Positions 41,523 to 52,907 of a stretch of DNA of 64,000 nucleotides are shown piece after piece. Numbering within the stretch: the stretch's first letter is position 1; each line of letters starts with the position of its first letter. Below the pieces are notes generated by a model. It did not search any database. It worked only from the letters and a program-made list of their open reading frames with translations, and had not been told where the DNA came from. This stretch comes from Lactobacillus johnsonii (GTDB taxonomy: Bacteria; Bacillota; Bacilli; Lactobacillales; Lactobacillaceae): contig NZ_CP059055.1 in assembly GCF_014058685.1 (NCBI RefSeq), forward strand, positions 310,001-374,000. The letters are read 5' to 3'. A program made the translations under genes and the position numbers.

Positions 41523-43619
41523 ATGGCTAACAAACGTGAATTCCCTTTGGATAAGACACGTAACATTGGTATCATGGCCCACATTGATGCCGGTAAAACT
41601 ACTACTACTGAACGTATTTTGTACTATACTGGTAAGATCCACAAAATTGGTGAAACTCACGAAGGTGACTCACAAATGGACTGGATGGAAGAAGAAAAGG
41701 AACGTGGTATCACTATTACTTCCGCAGCTACTACTGCTCAATGGAAGGATTACAGAATTAACATTATTGATACCCCAGGACACGTTGACTTCACTATCGA
41801 AGTAGAACGTTCACTTCGTGTTCTTGATGGTGCCGTAACTGTTCTTGATGCTCAAGCTGGTGTTGAACCACAAACTGAAAATGTTTGGCGTCAAGCTGAA
41901 ACTTACGGTGTTCCTCGTATTGTTTTTGTTAACAAGATGGACAAGATCGGTGCTGACTTCGATAAGTCTGTTAAATCATTACATGAACGTTTAAATGCAA
42001 ACGCACAAGCTGTTCAAATGCCTATTGGTTCAGCAGACACTTTTGAAGGTGTTATTGACTTAATCAACATGGTTGCTGATGTTTATGATGAAGATAAACT
42101 TGGTTCAAAATGGGATACTATTCCAGTTCCTGATGAATACAAGGAAGAAGCTTTAAAGCGTCGTAACGAATTAATTGAAGCTGTTGCTGATGTTGATGAT
42201 GGCATTATGGACAAGTACTTAGGCGGTGAAGAAATTTCTAACGACGAATTAAAGGCAGCTATCCGTAAAGCTACTTTAAACTTAGAATTCTTCCCAGTTT
42301 ACGCAGGTTCAGCATTCAAGAACAAGGGTGTTCAAATGATGCTTGATGGTGTTGTTGATTACTTACCATCACCACTTGACGTAAAACCTTACGTTGCTCA
42401 TGATCCTAAGACTGGTGACGAAGTTGAACTTATGGCTGACGATAAGAAGCCATTTGCAGCTTTAGCATTTAAGATTGCAACTGATCCATTTGTTGGTCGT
42501 TTAACTTTCATCCGTGTTTACACTGGTTCACTTCAATCAGGTTCTTACGTATTAAATGCATCAAAGAACTCTCGTGAACGTGTTGGTCGTTTGCTTCAAA
42601 TGCACGCTAACTCAAGAACTGAAATTTCAGAAGTATTCTCAGGTGATATCGCTGGTGCTATTGGTTTGAAGAACACTACTACTGGTGACTCCTTAACTGA
42701 TCCAGCTCACCCACTTATCTTGGAAAGTTTACAAGTTCCAGATCCAGTTATCCAAGTATCTGTTGAACCTAAGTCAAAAGCTGACCGTGATAAGATGGAT
42801 GTTGCTTTACAAAAGCTTACTGAAGAAGACCCAACTTTCCGTGCTGAAACTAACCCAGAAACTGGTCAAACTTTGATTTCTGGTATGGGTGAATTACACT
42901 TAGACATCATGGTTGAACGTATGAAACGTGAATTTAACGTTGAAGCAACTATTGGTGAACCACAAGTTGCTTACCGTGAAACCTTCACTAAGGAAGCTAA
43001 AGCACAAGGTAAGTTTGTTCGTCAATCCGGTGGTAAAGGTCAATATGGTGATGTTTGGATCGAATTTACTCCAAATGAAGAAGGAAAGGGTTACGAATTC
43101 GAAGACGCTATCGTTGGTGGTGTAGTTCCTCGTGAATTTATTCCTTCAGTTGACCAAGGTTTACAAGAAGCTATGAAGAATGGTGTTCTTGCTGGTTACC
43201 CATTAATTGATGTTAAGGCTAAGTTATATGATGGTAGTTACCACGAAGTCGACTCATCAGAAGCTGCCTTCAAGGTTGCTGCATCTCTTGCTTTGAGAAA
43301 TGCTGCTTCTAAGGCTGGTGCCGTTATTCTTGAACCTATCATGAAAGTTCAAGTAACTACTCCAGAAGAATACCTAGGTGATGTAATGGGTTCAATCACT
43401 GCACGCCGTGGTTCTATGGAAGGTATGGAAGATAGAGCTGGTGCTAAAGTAATCAACTCATTTGTTCCACTTTCAGAAATGTTTGGTTACGCAACTACTT
43501 TGCGTTCATCAACTCAAGGTCGTGGTACATTTACTATGGTATTTGACCACTACTCACCAACTCCTAAGTCTATTCAAGCTGACATCATCAAAAAACGTGG
43601 TGGCGAAGACGCTGAATAA
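41523..43619 (+). CDS. fusA: Elongation factor G
   Basis: A 698-residue translocation GTPase. G1 motif AHIDAGKTT (about 17-25), G3 DTPGHVDF, G4 NKMD, and five domains of normal length. Strong codon bias. It ends the str operon; tuf does not follow, as in other lactobacilli, where tuf lies elsewhere. Confidence 0.98.
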   Translation: MANKREFPLDKTRNIGIMAHIDAGKTTTTERILYYTGKIHKIGETHEGDSQMDWMEEEKERGITITSAATTAQWKDYRINIIDTPGHVDFTIEVERSLRVLDGAVTVLDAQAGVEPQTENVWRQAETYGVPRIVFVNKMDKIGADFDKSVKSLHERLNANAQAVQMPIGSADTFEGVIDLINMVADVYDEDKLGSKWDTIPVPDEYKEEALKRRNELIEAVADVDDGIMDKYLGGEEISNDELKAAIRKATLNLEFFPVYAGSAFKNKGVQMMLDGVVDYLPSPLDVKPYVAHDPKTGDEVELMADDKKPFAALAFKIATDPFVGRLTFIRVYTGSLQSGSYVLNASKNSRERVGRLLQMHANSRTEISEVFSGDIAGAIGLKNTTTGDSLTDPAHPLILESLQVPDPVIQVSVEPKSKADRDKMDVALQKLTEEDPTFRAETNPETGQTLISGMGELHLDIMVERMKREFNVEATIGEPQVAYRETFTKEAKAQGKFVRQSGGKGQYGDVWIEFTPNEEGKGYEFEDAIVGGVVPREFIPSVDQGLQEAMKNGVLAGYPLIDVKAKLYDGSYHEVDSSEAAFKVAASLALRNAASKAGAVILEPIMKVQVTTPEEYLGDVMGSITARRGSMEGMEDRAGAKVINSFVPLSEMFGYATTLRSSTQGRGTFTMVFDHYSPTPKSIQADIIKKRGGEDAE

Positions 43620-43639
43620 TTTTAATTAGAGAGTTAAAG

Positions 43640-43670
43640 AAAAGAGATATCGAAGGATATCTCTTTTTTT
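43640..43670 (+). terminator. Terminator of the str operon
   Basis: AAAGAGATATC pairs with GATATCTCTTT, with a GAAG loop and T-run. Confidence 0.88.
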
Positions 43671-43703
43671 GTACAAAAAAATAAAATAAAATGCTGAGAA
43701 AGC

Positions 43704-43732
43704 TTGCTATTTAAGGAAAGACACAGTACAAT
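43704..43732 (+). promoter_or_regulatory. Promoter of the S10 operon
   Basis: TTGCTA (43704-43709), 17-bp spacer, TACAAT (43727-43732). This leaves a leader of about 150 nt. Confidence 0.7.
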
Positions 43733-43738
43733 AGTAAA

Positions 43739-43889
43739 CGTGCGAAAATATTGGAGGGGTATACCCCGTGCACAAAAGCAATGCTTTGACGCAAAAGGTT
43801 GCGGCACACCAGGCTGCATTGCCACAGAGGTGAGTCGGTAATTTTTGCCGAGCTAGTCATCTTTTAAAGAAGACGAAGGAGGTTATTAG
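43739..43889 (+). promoter_or_regulatory. Structured leader of the S10 operon
   Basis: Visible pairings: the palindrome at 43756-43767 (GGGG-TATA-CCCC), a long arm joining 43778-43784 with 43816-43822 and enclosing 43790-43794 with 43799-43803, and a hairpin at 43835-43851. A 21-codon GTG frame (43768-43833) with GGAGGGG before it runs through the same region. E. coli controls this operon through an L4-binding leader; whether this unrelated-looking leader binds L4 or another protein is inference. Confidence 0.5.
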
Positions 43890-44198
43890 ATGGCAAGTCA
43901 ACAAATTCGTATTAGATTAAAGTCATACGAACATGGTATTCTCGATGAATCAGCTGCTAAGATTGTAGCTACTGCTGAAAGAACAGGCGCACAAATTTCT
44001 GGTCCTGTTCCACTACCTACGGAAAGAACTTTATTCACTGTTTTACGTTCACCACACAAGAACAAGGATTCACGTGAACAATTTGAAATCCGTACACACA
44101 AGCGTTTAATTGATATTTTGAATCCAACACCTAAGACTGTTGATTCATTAATGAAGCTTGATTTACCAAGCGGCGTTGATATCGAGATTAAATTATAA
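43890..44198 (+). CDS. rpsJ: 30S ribosomal protein S10
   Basis: 102 residues, standard. [16 protein letters not shown] at the N-terminus. It is a 30S head protein and, in many bacteria, the NusB partner in antitermination. First gene of the S10 operon, with GAAGGAGG upstream. Confidence 0.98.
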   Translation: MASQQIRIRLKSYEHGILDESAAKIVATAERTGAQISGPVPLPTERTLFTVLRSPHKNKDSREQFEIRTHKRLIDILNPTPKTVDSLMKLDLPSGVDIEIKL

Positions 44199-44224
44199 TT
44201 TAAAACATATATGGAGGTGTAATC

Positions 44225-44854
44225 ATGACCAAAGGAATCTTAGGAAGAAAGGTCGGTATGACTCAAATCTTCACTAAAAACGGTATTTTGGTTCCTGTAA
44301 CTGTTATCGAAGCAACCCCTAACGTTGTTTTACAAGTTAAAACTAACGAATCAGACGGTTACGAAGCAGTTCAAGTAGGTTACCAAGATATGCGTGAAGT
44401 ATTGAGCAACAAACCTGCCAAAGGTCATGCTGCAAAAGCAAAGACTTCACCTAAGCGCTTCATTCGGGAAATCCGCGATGTCGAGCTTAAGGACTACGAA
44501 GTCGGCTCAGAAATCACGGTGGACTCATTTAGTGAAGGTGACGTAGTTGACGTTACTGGAACTACAAGAGGTCATGGTACTCAAGGTAACATCAAGCGTT
44601 GGGGCCAATCAAGAGGTCCAGAAACCCACGGTTCAAGATACCACAGAATCCCAGGTTCAATGGGTTCAATCATTAACCGTGTACCTAAGGGTAAAAAGTT
44701 ACCTGGTCACATGGGTGGCAAGAAAGTTACCGTACAAAACTTAGTAATTGAAAAAGTTGTACCTGAAAAGAACGTACTTTTAATTAAGGGTAATGTTCCA
44801 GGTGCAAAGAACTCATTAATTTTTGTAAAATCTGCTGCTAAAGCTGCTAAATAG
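44225..44854 (+). CDS. rplC: 50S ribosomal protein L3
   Basis: 209 residues. [16 protein letters not shown] start and the conserved loop [12 protein letters not shown] that reaches the peptidyl transferase centre. TGGAGG upstream. Confidence 0.98.
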   Translation: MTKGILGRKVGMTQIFTKNGILVPVTVIEATPNVVLQVKTNESDGYEAVQVGYQDMREVLSNKPAKGHAAKAKTSPKRFIREIRDVELKDYEVGSEITVDSFSEGDVVDVTGTTRGHGTQGNIKRWGQSRGPETHGSRYHRIPGSMGSIINRVPKGKKLPGHMGGKKVTVQNLVIEKVVPEKNVLLIKGNVPGAKNSLIFVKSAAKAAK

Positions 44855-44868
44855 GAAGGAGGACTATA

Positions 44869-45486
44869 ATGGCTAATTTAGAAATTATCGATCAAAAAGG
44901 TAAGTCTGCAGGTAATGTAGATTTAAATGAAGAAATCTTCGGTATTGAACCTAATGAAAGTGTTGTTTTTGATGCTATCATTAGACAAAGAGCTGGTAAG
45001 CGTCAAGGTACTTCTGCTGTAAAGAACAGATCAGCTGTTCGTGGCGGTGGTAAGAAGCCTTGGAGACAAAAAGGTACTGGTCGTGCTCGTCAAGGTTCTA
45101 TTAGAGCTCCACAATGGCGTGGTGGTGGTACTGTATTTGGCCCAACTCCTCGTTCATACAAGATGGATATGCCTCGTAAAGCACGTCGTTTAGCTATGAA
45201 GTCAGTTCTTTCCCAAAAAGTTGCTGACAATGATCTAATCATTCTTGATCAATTAACTTTAGAAGCACCTAAGACTAAAGAATTAAAAGCTATCTTAGAT
45301 AATGCTAATGTTTCTGGTAAGGTTTTAGTTGTGTCTGATGATAAGAATGTTCAATTATCAGGTAAGAACCTTCCAAAAGTGAAAGTTGTACCTGTTAATG
45401 GCTTAAATGTTGTTGATGCGGTTGACTACCAAAAACTTGTATTAACTCAAGACGCTATTAAGAGAATTGAGGAGGTTTTGGCATAA
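44869..45486 (+). CDS. rplD: 50S ribosomal protein L4
   Basis: 205 residues. The extended loop ([20 protein letters not shown]) lines the exit tunnel and is the usual macrolide-resistance site; it looks wild type. In E. coli this protein represses its own operon. Its TAA shares one base with the ATG of rplW. Confidence 0.98.
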   Translation: MANLEIIDQKGKSAGNVDLNEEIFGIEPNESVVFDAIIRQRAGKRQGTSAVKNRSAVRGGGKKPWRQKGTGRARQGSIRAPQWRGGGTVFGPTPRSYKMDMPRKARRLAMKSVLSQKVADNDLIILDQLTLEAPKTKELKAILDNANVSGKVLVVSDDKNVQLSGKNLPKVKVVPVNGLNVVDAVDYQKLVLTQDAIKRIEEVLA

Positions 45487-45782
45487 TGGATGCACGTGAT
45501 ATCATCTTACGGCCTGTAGTTACCGAAAAATCCATGAACTTAATGGATGATAAAAAGTATACTTTTGATGTGCTTGTATCAGCTACCAAGACTCAAGTTC
45601 GTAATGCAATCGAAGAAATTTTTGATGTAAAAGTTAAAAATGTTAACATTATGAACGTTCGCGGTAAAGAAAAGAGAGTTGGTCGTTACACTGGTAAGAC
45701 TGCTCGCCGTAGAAAAGCAATCGTTACTTTAACTGAAGATTCTAATGACATTAAGATCTTCAATGATAATAAAGAAAATTAG
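45486..45782 (+). CDS. rplW: 50S ribosomal protein L23
   Basis: 98 residues. [20 protein letters not shown] is the family N-terminus. It lies at the tunnel exit and docks trigger factor and SRP. Coupled to rplD by a one-base overlap. Confidence 0.98.
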   Translation: MDARDIILRPVVTEKSMNLMDDKKYTFDVLVSATKTQVRNAIEEIFDVKVKNVNIMNVRGKEKRVGRYTGKTARRRKAIVTLTEDSNDIKIFNDNKEN

Positions 45783-45801
45783 TAAATAGGAGGTCAGTCA
45801 A

Positions 45802-46638
45802 TTGGCAATTATCAAATATAAGCCAACTACAAACGGCAGACGTAATATGACTTCTTCCGACTTTGCTGAAATTACCAAGAAAAAGCCTGAAAAGACTTTA
45901 CTTGAATCTCAAAGTCATACTGCTGGTCGTAACTCATACGGTCATATTACTGTTAGACACCGTGGTGGTGGTCACAAACAAAAATACCGTATCATTGACT
46001 TCAAGCGTAACAAGGATGATGTAAAAGCAGTTGTTAAGGCTATCGAATACGATCCAAACAGAACTGCTAATATCGCTCTTCTTCACTACACTGATGGTAT
46101 TAAAGCTTACATTTTAGCACCTAAGGGTCTAAAAGTTGGTGCTGTTGTTGAATCTGGTCCAGATGCTGATATTAAGCCAGGTAATGCATTACCATTATCT
46201 GCTATTCCAGCTGGTACTGAAATTCACAATATTGAATTAAAGCCTGGTAAAGGTGGACAATTAGTAAGAAGTGCTGGTACTGTTGCACAAGTTCTTGGTA
46301 ATGATGGTAAGTATACTTTAGTTAGACTTCAAAGTGGTGAAGTTCGTAAGATTTTATCAACTTGCCGTGCTACTATCGGTTCTGTTGGTAATGAACAACA
46401 CTCATTAATTCAATTAGGTAAAGCTGGTCGTAGTCGTTGGTTGGGTAAACGTCCACAATCTCGTGGTTCCGTAATGAACCCTAACGATCACCCACATGGT
46501 GGTGGTGAAGGTAAGGCTCCAGTTGGTCGTCCACAACCTATGACTCCATGGGGTAAGAAGTCTCGTGGTATTAAGACTAGAAACTCTAAGGCTAGAAGTG
46601 AAAAACTTATTATTCGTCACCGTAAAGGTAACAAATAA
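45802..46638 (+). CDS. rplB: 50S ribosomal protein L2
   Basis: 278 residues. TTG start with TAGGAGG upstream; the product begins [15 protein letters not shown]. The conserved [16 protein letters not shown] near 230 includes the histidine close to the peptidyl transferase centre. Confidence 0.98.
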   Translation: MAIIKYKPTTNGRRNMTSSDFAEITKKKPEKTLLESQSHTAGRNSYGHITVRHRGGGHKQKYRIIDFKRNKDDVKAVVKAIEYDPNRTANIALLHYTDGIKAYILAPKGLKVGAVVESGPDADIKPGNALPLSAIPAGTEIHNIELKPGKGGQLVRSAGTVAQVLGNDGKYTLVRLQSGEVRKILSTCRATIGSVGNEQHSLIQLGKAGRSRWLGKRPQSRGSVMNPNDHPHGGGEGKAPVGRPQPMTPWGKKSRGIKTRNSKARSEKLIIRHRKGNK

Positions 46639-46659
46639 TTAAACGAAGGAGGTTAATTA

Positions 46660-46947
46660 ATGAGCCGTAGTATTAAAAAAGGTCCTTTTGCTGATGCAAG
46701 CCTTTTAAAGAAGATCGAAGCCCAAGAAGGTTCCGAAAAGAAACAAGTAATTAAAACATGGTCTCGTCGTTCAACTATTTTCCCTTCCTTTGTTGGTTTC
46801 ACAATAGCTGTTTACGATGGAAGAAAACATGTGCCAGTATACATTACTGAAGATATGGTTGGTCATAAGTTAGGTGAATTCGTACCTACTAGAACTTTCC
46901 GCGGTCACAAGGTCGCTGATAAGGCCACTACTACAGTAGGTAAATAA
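46660..46947 (+). CDS. rpsS: 30S ribosomal protein S19
   Basis: 95 residues. [12 protein letters not shown] start and the [12 protein letters not shown] end are typical. It contacts S13 and tRNA in the 30S head. Confidence 0.98.
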   Translation: MSRSIKKGPFADASLLKKIEAQEGSEKKQVIKTWSRRSTIFPSFVGFTIAVYDGRKHVPVYITEDMVGHKLGEFVPTRTFRGHKVADKATTTVGK

Positions 46948-46967
46948 TAGGAAGGAGAGACATCTAA

Positions 46968-47321
46968 ATGGCAGAACAAATTAGTTCAGCTAAAGCTGAA
47001 GCAAGAACAGTTCGCATCGCTCCTAGAAAAGCCCGTTTGGTAGTAGACCTTATTCGTGGAAAGAGTGTTGCTGAAGCTCTCGCAATCTTACAATTTACGC
47101 CAAGAGCTGCTTCCCCAATCGTTGAAAAAGTATTGAAGTCAGCTATTGCAAATGCTGAACACAACTACGATCTTGAAAGTGCAAACCTTTACGTATCAGA
47201 AGCATACGTTAACGAAGGTGCAACTTTAAAGAGATTCCGTCCACGTGCTAAGGGTATGGCTTCTCCAATTAATAAGAGAACCAGCCACGTAGTAGTTGTA
47301 GTATCTGAGAAGAACGATTAA
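46968..47321 (+). CDS. rplV: 50S ribosomal protein L22
   Basis: 117 residues. [18 protein letters not shown], and the beta-hairpin [19 protein letters not shown] that lines the exit tunnel. No insertion or deletion of the kind seen in macrolide-resistant strains is obvious. Confidence 0.97.
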   Translation: MAEQISSAKAEARTVRIAPRKARLVVDLIRGKSVAEALAILQFTPRAASPIVEKVLKSAIANAEHNYDLESANLYVSEAYVNEGATLKRFRPRAKGMASPINKRTSHVVVVVSEKND

Positions 47322-47335
47322 GGGAGGTAAATTTA

Positions 47336-48004
47336 ATGGGTCAAAAGATTAACCCAAATGGTTTCCGTCTCGGTGTTAACCGTGATTGGGAAGCAAAGTG
47401 GTATGCAGACAAAAACTACGCTGACACTTTAAATGAAGATTTACGTATTAGAAAGTTCATCTCTGAAAAGTTAGCTGATGCATCTGTTTCCACTGTGGAA
47501 ATTGAACGTGCTGCAAACAGAATTAACATTTCTATCCACACTGCTAAGCCTGGTATGGTTATTGGTAAAGGTGGTAAGGAAGTTGAAGCTTTAAGAAAAG
47601 AACTTAGTGCTTTAACTAACAAGAACGTTCACATTAATATTGTTGAAATTAAGAAGCCTGATTTAGATGCTAAATTAGTAGGCGAAGGCATTGCTCGCCA
47701 ACTTGAAGCAAGAATTGCATTTAGACGTGCAACTCGTCAAGCAACTCAAAGATCTATGCGTTCTGGTGCTAAAGGTATCAAGGTTCAAACTGCTGGTCGT
47801 TTGAATGGTGCTGATATGGCAAGAAGAGAATGGCATACTGAAGGTAGTGTTCCACTTCATACTTTAAGAGCAGATATTGATTATGCTTGGGTAGAAGCTG
47901 CAACTACTTATGGTCAAATTGGTGTTAAGGTTTGGATTAACCGTGGTGAAATTTTACCACAACGTAAGAACAAACCTTCTAAGAAAGCGAAGGGAGGAAA
48001 CTAA
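47336..48004 (+). CDS. rpsC: 30S ribosomal protein S3
   Basis: 222 residues. [14 protein letters not shown] start; KH domain with [15 protein letters not shown]. It is part of the mRNA entry channel. A GC-rich basic end (KKAKGGN) is followed after two bases by rplP. Confidence 0.98.
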   Translation: MGQKINPNGFRLGVNRDWEAKWYADKNYADTLNEDLRIRKFISEKLADASVSTVEIERAANRINISIHTAKPGMVIGKGGKEVEALRKELSALTNKNVHINIVEIKKPDLDAKLVGEGIARQLEARIAFRRATRQATQRSMRSGAKGIKVQTAGRLNGADMARREWHTEGSVPLHTLRADIDYAWVEAATTYGQIGVKVWINRGEILPQRKNKPSKKAKGGN

Positions 48005-48006
48005 TA

Positions 48007-48444
48007 GTGTTAGTACCTAAGCGTGTAAAGCACCGTCGTGAATTCCGCGGTAAAATGCGTGGTGAAGCCAAAGGTGGAAAGACCATTGCATTTGGTGAAT
48101 ATGGTTTAGAAGCTGTTGAATCTCACTGGATTACTAATAGACAAATTGAAGCTGCTCGTATTGCTATGACTCGTTTCATGAAGCGTGGCGGTAAAGTTTG
48201 GATTAGAATCTTCCCACAAAAATCCTACACTGCAAAAGGTGTTGGTGTTCGTATGGGTTCCGGTAAAGGTGCACCAGCTGGTTGGGTAGCTGTTGTTAAA
48301 AGAGGCAAGATTATGTTTGAAATCGGTGGCGTTTCAGAAGACGTTGCTCGTGAAGCTTTAAGACTTGCTTCAAACAAGCTTCCAATTAAGACTAAGTTTG
48401 TTAAGAAGAGTTCGGAAGTAGGTGGCGAATCTAATGAAGGCTAA
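48007..48444 (+). CDS. rplP: 50S ribosomal protein L16
   Basis: 145 residues. GTG start; the product begins [18 protein letters not shown]. It binds near the A-site tRNA elbow and 5S rRNA. AGGGAGG within the end of rpsC is its Shine-Dalgarno. Confidence 0.97.
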   Translation: MLVPKRVKHRREFRGKMRGEAKGGKTIAFGEYGLEAVESHWITNRQIEAARIAMTRFMKRGGKVWIRIFPQKSYTAKGVGVRMGSGKGAPAGWVAVVKRGKIMFEIGGVSEDVAREALRLASNKLPIKTKFVKKSSEVGGESNEG

Positions 48445-48631
48445 AGATATCAGAGCATTAACCACTGATCAAATGTTAGAAAAGGAAAAGCAATATAAAG
48501 AAGAACTTTTTAATTTGCGTTTCCAACAAGCAACGGGTCAATTAGAGAACACCGCTCGCTTGAGACAAGTCCGCAAGAACATTGCTAGAATTAAGACAAT
48601 TCTTAGCGAAAAAGAATTGAGCAAGAATTAG
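48434..48631 (+). CDS. rpmC: 50S ribosomal protein L29
   Basis: 65 residues, the usual length, starting [18 protein letters not shown]. The ATG overlaps the end of rplP by 11 bases; a GTG 12 bases further upstream would add four unconserved residues. AGGTGGC serves as Shine-Dalgarno. It lies at the tunnel exit next to L23. Confidence 0.96.
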   Translation: MKAKDIRALTTDQMLEKEKQYKEELFNLRFQQATGQLENTARLRQVRKNIARIKTILSEKELSKN

Positions 48632-48653
48632 TTAACGGAAGGGAGTTATTAAC

Positions 48654-48920
48654 TTGAGCGAAACTAACGAAAGAAATAATCGTCACGTATACCAAGGTCG
48701 AGTTGTTTCTGACAAGATGGATAAGACTATTACAGTTGTTGTAGATACCTACAAGAACCACCCTGTTTATAAGAAGCGTATCAAGTACTCAAAGAAGTAT
48801 TACGCTCACGATGAAAACAACGAAGCTAAGATTGGCGATACTGTTCGTATCATGGAAACCCGTCCATTATCACATGCGAAGCGTTACCGTCTAACTAAGA
48901 TTGTTAAGAAGTCAATTTAA
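48654..48920 (+). CDS. rpsQ: 30S ribosomal protein S17
   Basis: 88 residues. TTG start after [27 protein letters not shown] is the OB-fold start. Primary 16S-binding protein. Confidence 0.97.
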   Translation: MSETNERNNRHVYQGRVVSDKMDKTITVVVDTYKNHPVYKKRIKYSKKYYAHDENNEAKIGDTVRIMETRPLSHAKRYRLTKIVKKSI

Positions 48921-48953
48921 TTACGCGGATTTTATTGAGGGGAGGATAAACTA

Positions 48954-49322
48954 GTGATCCAACACGAAAGCCGTTTAAAGGTTGCTGACAACTCCGGTGC
49001 AAGAGAACTCCTAGTTATCAAGATTTTAGGTGGTTCTAAGCGTAAGACCGGTAATATTGGTGATATCGTAGTTGCTGCTGTTAAACAAGCAACACCAGGT
49101 GGCGTTGTCAAAAAAGGTGATGTTGTAAAAGCAGTTATTGTTAGAACAAAATCAGGTGCACGCCGTGAAGATGGTTCATACATCAAGTTCGACGAAAATG
49201 CAGCAGTTGTAATTAATGCTGATAAGAGTCCTCGTGGAACTCGTATTTTTGGGCCTGTAGCCCGTGAACTGCGTGAGCACGATTTCATGAAGATCGTATC
49301 TCTTGCTCCTGAAGTCTTATAA
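48954..49322 (+). CDS. rplN: 50S ribosomal protein L14
   Basis: 122 residues, standard. GTG start with GGGGAGG upstream; product begins [18 protein letters not shown]. Forms an intersubunit bridge. First gene of the classical spc segment. Confidence 0.98.
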   Translation: MIQHESRLKVADNSGARELLVIKILGGSKRKTGNIGDIVVAAVKQATPGGVVKKGDVVKAVIVRTKSGARREDGSYIKFDENAAVVINADKSPRGTRIFGPVARELREHDFMKIVSLAPEVL

Positions 49323-49342
49323 TTTTTTAGGGAGGTGCACTG

Positions 49343-49582
49343 ATGTTTGTTAAAACAGGTGACAAAGTAAAAGTTATTGCCGGTAAAGATAAAGGCAAAG
49401 AAGGCACTGTACTTTCAGTCAACGCCAAGACTAACCGTATCGTTGTCAAAGGTGTTAATAAGATCAAAAAGCATGAGAAACCTTCACAAACCAACGCTAA
49501 TGGTGGTGTGGTAGAAAAAGAAGGTTCTATCCATGCATCTAATGTAAAAGTTATTGCTAAAAAAGAAGATAACAACAAATAG
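49343..49582 (+). CDS. rplX: 50S ribosomal protein L24
   Basis: 79 residues, slightly short for the family (about 100). The KOW motif is seen in [19 protein letters not shown]. Initiates 50S assembly. Confidence 0.96.
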   Translation: MFVKTGDKVKVIAGKDKGKEGTVLSVNAKTNRIVVKGVNKIKKHEKPSQTNANGGVVEKEGSIHASNVKVIAKKEDNNK

Positions 49583-49596
49583 GAGGGAGGACGCAC

Positions 49597-50139
49597 ATGG
49601 CAAACAGTTTAGTAGAAAAATACTCAAATGAAATCGCACCAGCTATGAACAAAAAGTTTAATTACGATTCAGTTATGGAAATTCCTAAGATTGATAAGAT
49701 CGTTTTAAACATGGGTGTCGGTGATGCAGTTTCTAATGCAAAGAATCTTGATGAAGCTGTAGAAGAATTGACTTTAATCTCAGGTCAAAAGCCTTTGATT
49801 ACTAAAGCTAAGAAATCAATCGCAAACTTCCGTTTACGTGAAGGTATGTCTATTGGTGCTAAGGTAACTCTTAGAGGCGATAGAATGTACGATTTCTTGT
49901 ACAAATTAATCAACGTTTCTCTTCCTAGAGTTCGTGATTTCCGTGGAATTAGTTCTAGATCATTTGATGGTCGTGGTAACTACACTTTAGGTATCAAAGA
50001 ACAATTAATTTTCCCAGAAATTGATTACGACAAGGTAAACCGTGTTAGAGGTTTGGACGTTGTTATTGTAACTACTGCCAAGACAGATGAAGAAGCTCGT
50101 GAACTTCTTACTGAGTTTGGTATGCCTTTTGCTAAATAA
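49597..50139 (+). CDS. rplE: 50S ribosomal protein L5
   Basis: 180 residues. Starts [16 protein letters not shown]; contains [12 protein letters not shown]. Binds 5S rRNA and contacts P-site tRNA. Confidence 0.98.
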   Translation: MANSLVEKYSNEIAPAMNKKFNYDSVMEIPKIDKIVLNMGVGDAVSNAKNLDEAVEELTLISGQKPLITKAKKSIANFRLREGMSIGAKVTLRGDRMYDFLYKLINVSLPRVRDFRGISSRSFDGRGNYTLGIKEQLIFPEIDYDKVNRVRGLDVVIVTTAKTDEEARELLTEFGMPFAK

Positions 50140-50153
50140 TTTGGAGGACATTA

Positions 50154-50339
50154 ATGGCTAAAACATCACAAATCGTCAGAAATCATCGTCCTGCTAAGTT
50201 TTCATCTCGTGAATACACTCGTTGCGAGAGATGTGGCCGTCCACACTCTGTTTACCGCAAGTTCAAATTATGCCGTATTTGCTTAAAAGACTTAGCACAC
50301 AAGGGTCAAATTCCTGGTGTTAAAAAGGCAAGTTGGTAA
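50154..50339 (+). CDS. rpsN: 30S ribosomal protein S14 type Z
   Basis: 61 residues, the short zinc-binding form: cysteine pairs in RCERCG and LCRICL. Ends PGVKKASW. Contrast the zinc-free L31 earlier in the window. Confidence 0.98.
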   Translation: MAKTSQIVRNHRPAKFSSREYTRCERCGRPHSVYRKFKLCRICLKDLAHKGQIPGVKKASW

Positions 50340-50363
50340 TTAACGGTAAAGGAGGCAAATTAA

Positions 50364-50762
50364 ATGGTCATGACAGATCCTATTGCAGATTACTTGACTA
50401 GAATTAGAAATGCCAACATGGCAAAACATACTTCTGTTGAGATTCCTGCATCATCAATGAAGAAATCACTTAGTGAAATCTTAAAGAACGAAGGCTTTAT
50501 TCGCGATTACCAAGTTGAAGATGATAACAAACAAGGTATGATCAAGATTTTCTTGAAGTACGGTCCTAATAACGAACGTGTTATTTCAGGTTTAAAGCGT
50601 ATTTCTAAGCCTGGTTTAAGAAACTATGTAAGTGCTGAAAACTTACCAAAAGTTCTTAATGGTCTTGGTATTGCTATCATTTCTACTTCTGCAGGTGTGA
50701 TTACTGATAAAGAAGCTAGAGAAAAGAACGTCGGCGGCGAAGTTATTGCTTACGTTTGGTAA
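50364..50762 (+). CDS. rpsH: 30S ribosomal protein S8
   Basis: 132 residues. [20 protein letters not shown] at the start, GGEVIAYVW at the end. Binds the central domain of 16S rRNA; in E. coli it represses the spc operon. Confidence 0.98.
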   Translation: MVMTDPIADYLTRIRNANMAKHTSVEIPASSMKKSLSEILKNEGFIRDYQVEDDNKQGMIKIFLKYGPNNERVISGLKRISKPGLRNYVSAENLPKVLNGLGIAIISTSAGVITDKEAREKNVGGEVIAYVW

Positions 50763-50786
50763 TTTTGACAGAAAGGAGAACTATTA

Positions 50787-51317
50787 ATGAGCCGAATTGG
50801 TTTAAAGGTCATCGAGGTTCCTGAAAAGGTCACAGTTGCCAAAAATGGTGACGACATCACTGTTAAGGGACCAAAAGGTGAATTAACTAGATACTTTGAT
50901 CCACGCATTACCTTTGAACAAAAAGATGGAGAAATTCATTTTAGTCGTTCAAGTGAAGCTGACAAAGCTCTTCACGGTACTGAAAGAGCAAACCTTGCTT
51001 CCATGATTGAAGGTGTAACTGATGGATATGTTAAAAAGTTAACTTTAGTTGGTGTTGGATACCGTGCAGTTGCACAAGGTAAGAAATTAACTTTAAATGT
51101 TGGTTACTCTCACCCAGTTGAATTTGAAGCACCAGAAGGTATTACTGTTAAAACTCCATCAGCAACTTCAATTGAAATCGAAGGTATTTCAAAACAAGTT
51201 GTTGGTCAATTTGCGGCAGAAATTCGTGACGTTCGTCCACCAGAACCTTACAAGGGTAAAGGTATTCGTTACGAAGACGAATATGTACGTCGCAAGGAAG
51301 GTAAGACTGGTAAATAA
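50787..51317 (+). CDS. rplF: 50S ribosomal protein L6
   Basis: 176 residues. [17 protein letters not shown] start and [16 protein letters not shown] near the end. Sits near the factor-binding site. Confidence 0.98.
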   Translation: MSRIGLKVIEVPEKVTVAKNGDDITVKGPKGELTRYFDPRITFEQKDGEIHFSRSSEADKALHGTERANLASMIEGVTDGYVKKLTLVGVGYRAVAQGKKLTLNVGYSHPVEFEAPEGITVKTPSATSIEIEGISKQVVGQFAAEIRDVRPPEPYKGKGIRYEDEYVRRKEGKTGK

Positions 51318-51344
51318 TAAATAGAAAATTTTTGAGGTGAAATT

Positions 51345-51704
51345 GTGATTTCTAAACCAGATAAAAACAAATTACGCTTAAAGCGTCATAAACGTATTCG
51401 TGGAAAGATTTCTGGTACTGCTGAGCGCCCACGCTTAAGTGTTTTCCGTTCAAACAAAAACATCTACGCTCAATTAATTGATGATGTAGAGGGTGTAACG
51501 CTTGCAAGTGCCTCAACAAATGATAAAAATATTTCAGCAGAAGGTTCTAAAATGGAACAAGCTGCTGAAGTAGGTAAAGCTTTAGCTGAAACTGCTGCTA
51601 AGAAGAACATCAAGAGTGTTGTATTTGACAGAAGTGGTTACCTATACCACGGTCGTATTCAAGCTCTTGCTGATGCAGCACGTGAAAACGGATTAGAATT
51701 CTAG
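51345..51704 (+). CDS. rplR: 50S ribosomal protein L18
   Basis: 119 residues. GTG start after [26 protein letters not shown] is typical; 5S rRNA-binding. Confidence 0.98.
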   Translation: MISKPDKNKLRLKRHKRIRGKISGTAERPRLSVFRSNKNIYAQLIDDVEGVTLASASTNDKNISAEGSKMEQAAEVGKALAETAAKKNIKSVVFDRSGYLYHGRIQALADAARENGLEF

Positions 51705-51721
51705 GAAAGGAGAATTAACTA

Positions 51722-52246
51722 ATGGCAAACCGCAACGATTCTCGTAGAGATTCTCGTAAAGATCGTAAAAAAGACGATATTGAAGATCAATTAGTAGCAA
51801 TTAACCGGATCACCAAGGTTGTTAAGGGTGGTCGTCGCATGAGATTTGCTGCTGTTGTAATCGTCGGCGATAGAAAAGGTCATGTAGGTTTTGGTACTGG
51901 TAAGGCTCAAGAAGTCCCAGAAGCTATCCGCAAGGCTGTTGAAGCTGGTAAAAAGAGAATGATTAAGGTACCTACTGTTGGTACTACTATTCCACATGAA
52001 GTTATGGGCCATTACGGTTCTGGTAACATTATGTTGAAGCCTGCTGAAGCTGGTTCTGGTGTTGCTGCTGGTGGTGCTGTTCGTATTATCATGGATTTAG
52101 CAGGTATTTCAGATGTTACTTCTAAATCACTTGGTTCAAATACACCAATCAATGTTATCCGTGCTACTATGGACGGTTTGAGTAAATTAAAGACTCGTGA
52201 AGATGTTTTGAAGCTTCGTGAGTCAGCAAAAAGCTTAGAAGATTAA
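51722..52246 (+). CDS. rpsE: 30S ribosomal protein S5
   Basis: 174 residues. Basic N-terminus rich in Arg/Asp repeats ([16 protein letters not shown]), longer than in E. coli, then [18 protein letters not shown]. Acts in decoding fidelity. Confidence 0.98.
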   Translation: MANRNDSRRDSRKDRKKDDIEDQLVAINRITKVVKGGRRMRFAAVVIVGDRKGHVGFGTGKAQEVPEAIRKAVEAGKKRMIKVPTVGTTIPHEVMGHYGSGNIMLKPAEAGSGVAAGGAVRIIMDLAGISDVTSKSLGSNTPINVIRATMDGLSKLKTREDVLKLRESAKSLED

Positions 52247-52258
52247 GGAGATTAAATA

Positions 52259-52441
52259 ATGGATTTAAAAGTTACCTTAATTAAAAGCGTCGCACACCGT
52301 CTTCCAAAACAAAGAAAAATTGTTAAAGCTCTTGGTCTTGGTAAGGTAAATAGCACTGTTGTTCTTCCAGACAACGCTGCAACTCGTGGCGCTTTATTGA
52401 AGATTGCTCACCTGATCTCAGTTGAAGAGGTTAATAAGTAA
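52259..52441 (+). CDS. rpmD: 50S ribosomal protein L30
   Basis: 60 residues. Contains [20 protein letters not shown], the family core. AAGGAG precedes the ATG. Confidence 0.96.
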
Positions 52442-52466
52442 TTAGAATCCAAGGAGGTGCCAATTA

Positions 52467-52907
52467 ATGAAGCTTAATGAATTAAAACCAAATGAAGGTT
52501 CACGTCGCAACAGAAAACGTGTTGGTCGTGGTACTTCTAGTGGTTACGGTAAAACTGCTGGTCGTGGACAAAAGGGTCAATTAGCTCGTACTGGTGGTAA
52601 GACTCGTTTAGGTTTCGAAGGTGGTCAAATGCCATTATTCAGAAGAATGCCTAAGCGTGGTTTCAAGAACGTTAACCGCAAAGAATACGCTATTATTAAT
52701 TTAAATGATTTAAACAGATTTGATGATGGTAGTGAAGTAACTATCGATACATTAAAATCATCAGGTTTAGTTAAAAAAGAACTTGCAGGAGTTAAGTTGT
52801 TAGCTAACGGTGAATTAAAGGTTAAGTTAACTGTAAAAGTTAACAAAGCCTCAGAAGCTGCTAAAAAAGCTGTTGAAGCCGCTGGCGGAACTGTTGAGGT
52901 GATCTAA
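52467..52907 (+). CDS. rplO: 50S ribosomal protein L15
   Basis: 146 residues. [18 protein letters not shown] start with a long Gly/Arg-rich arm. Its stop overlaps the secY start by one base. Confidence 0.98.
   Translation: MKLNELKPNEGSRRNRKRVGRGTSSGYGKTAGRGQKGQLARTGGKTRLGFEGGQMPLFRRMPKRGFKNVNRKEYAIINLNDLNRFDDGSEVTIDTLKSSGLVKKELAGVKLLANGELKVKLTVKVNKASEAAKKAVEAAGGTVEVI

Noticed and set aside
43768-43833. 21-codon frame in the S10 leader as a certain gene
   Set aside because: It has an RBS-like sequence, but the same bases form a strong structure and there is no independent coding evidence, so it is kept only as a finding.
48932-49288. 118-codon minus-strand open frame over rplN
   Set aside because: Antisense shadow of a highly biased ribosomal gene; composition is typical of reversed codons.
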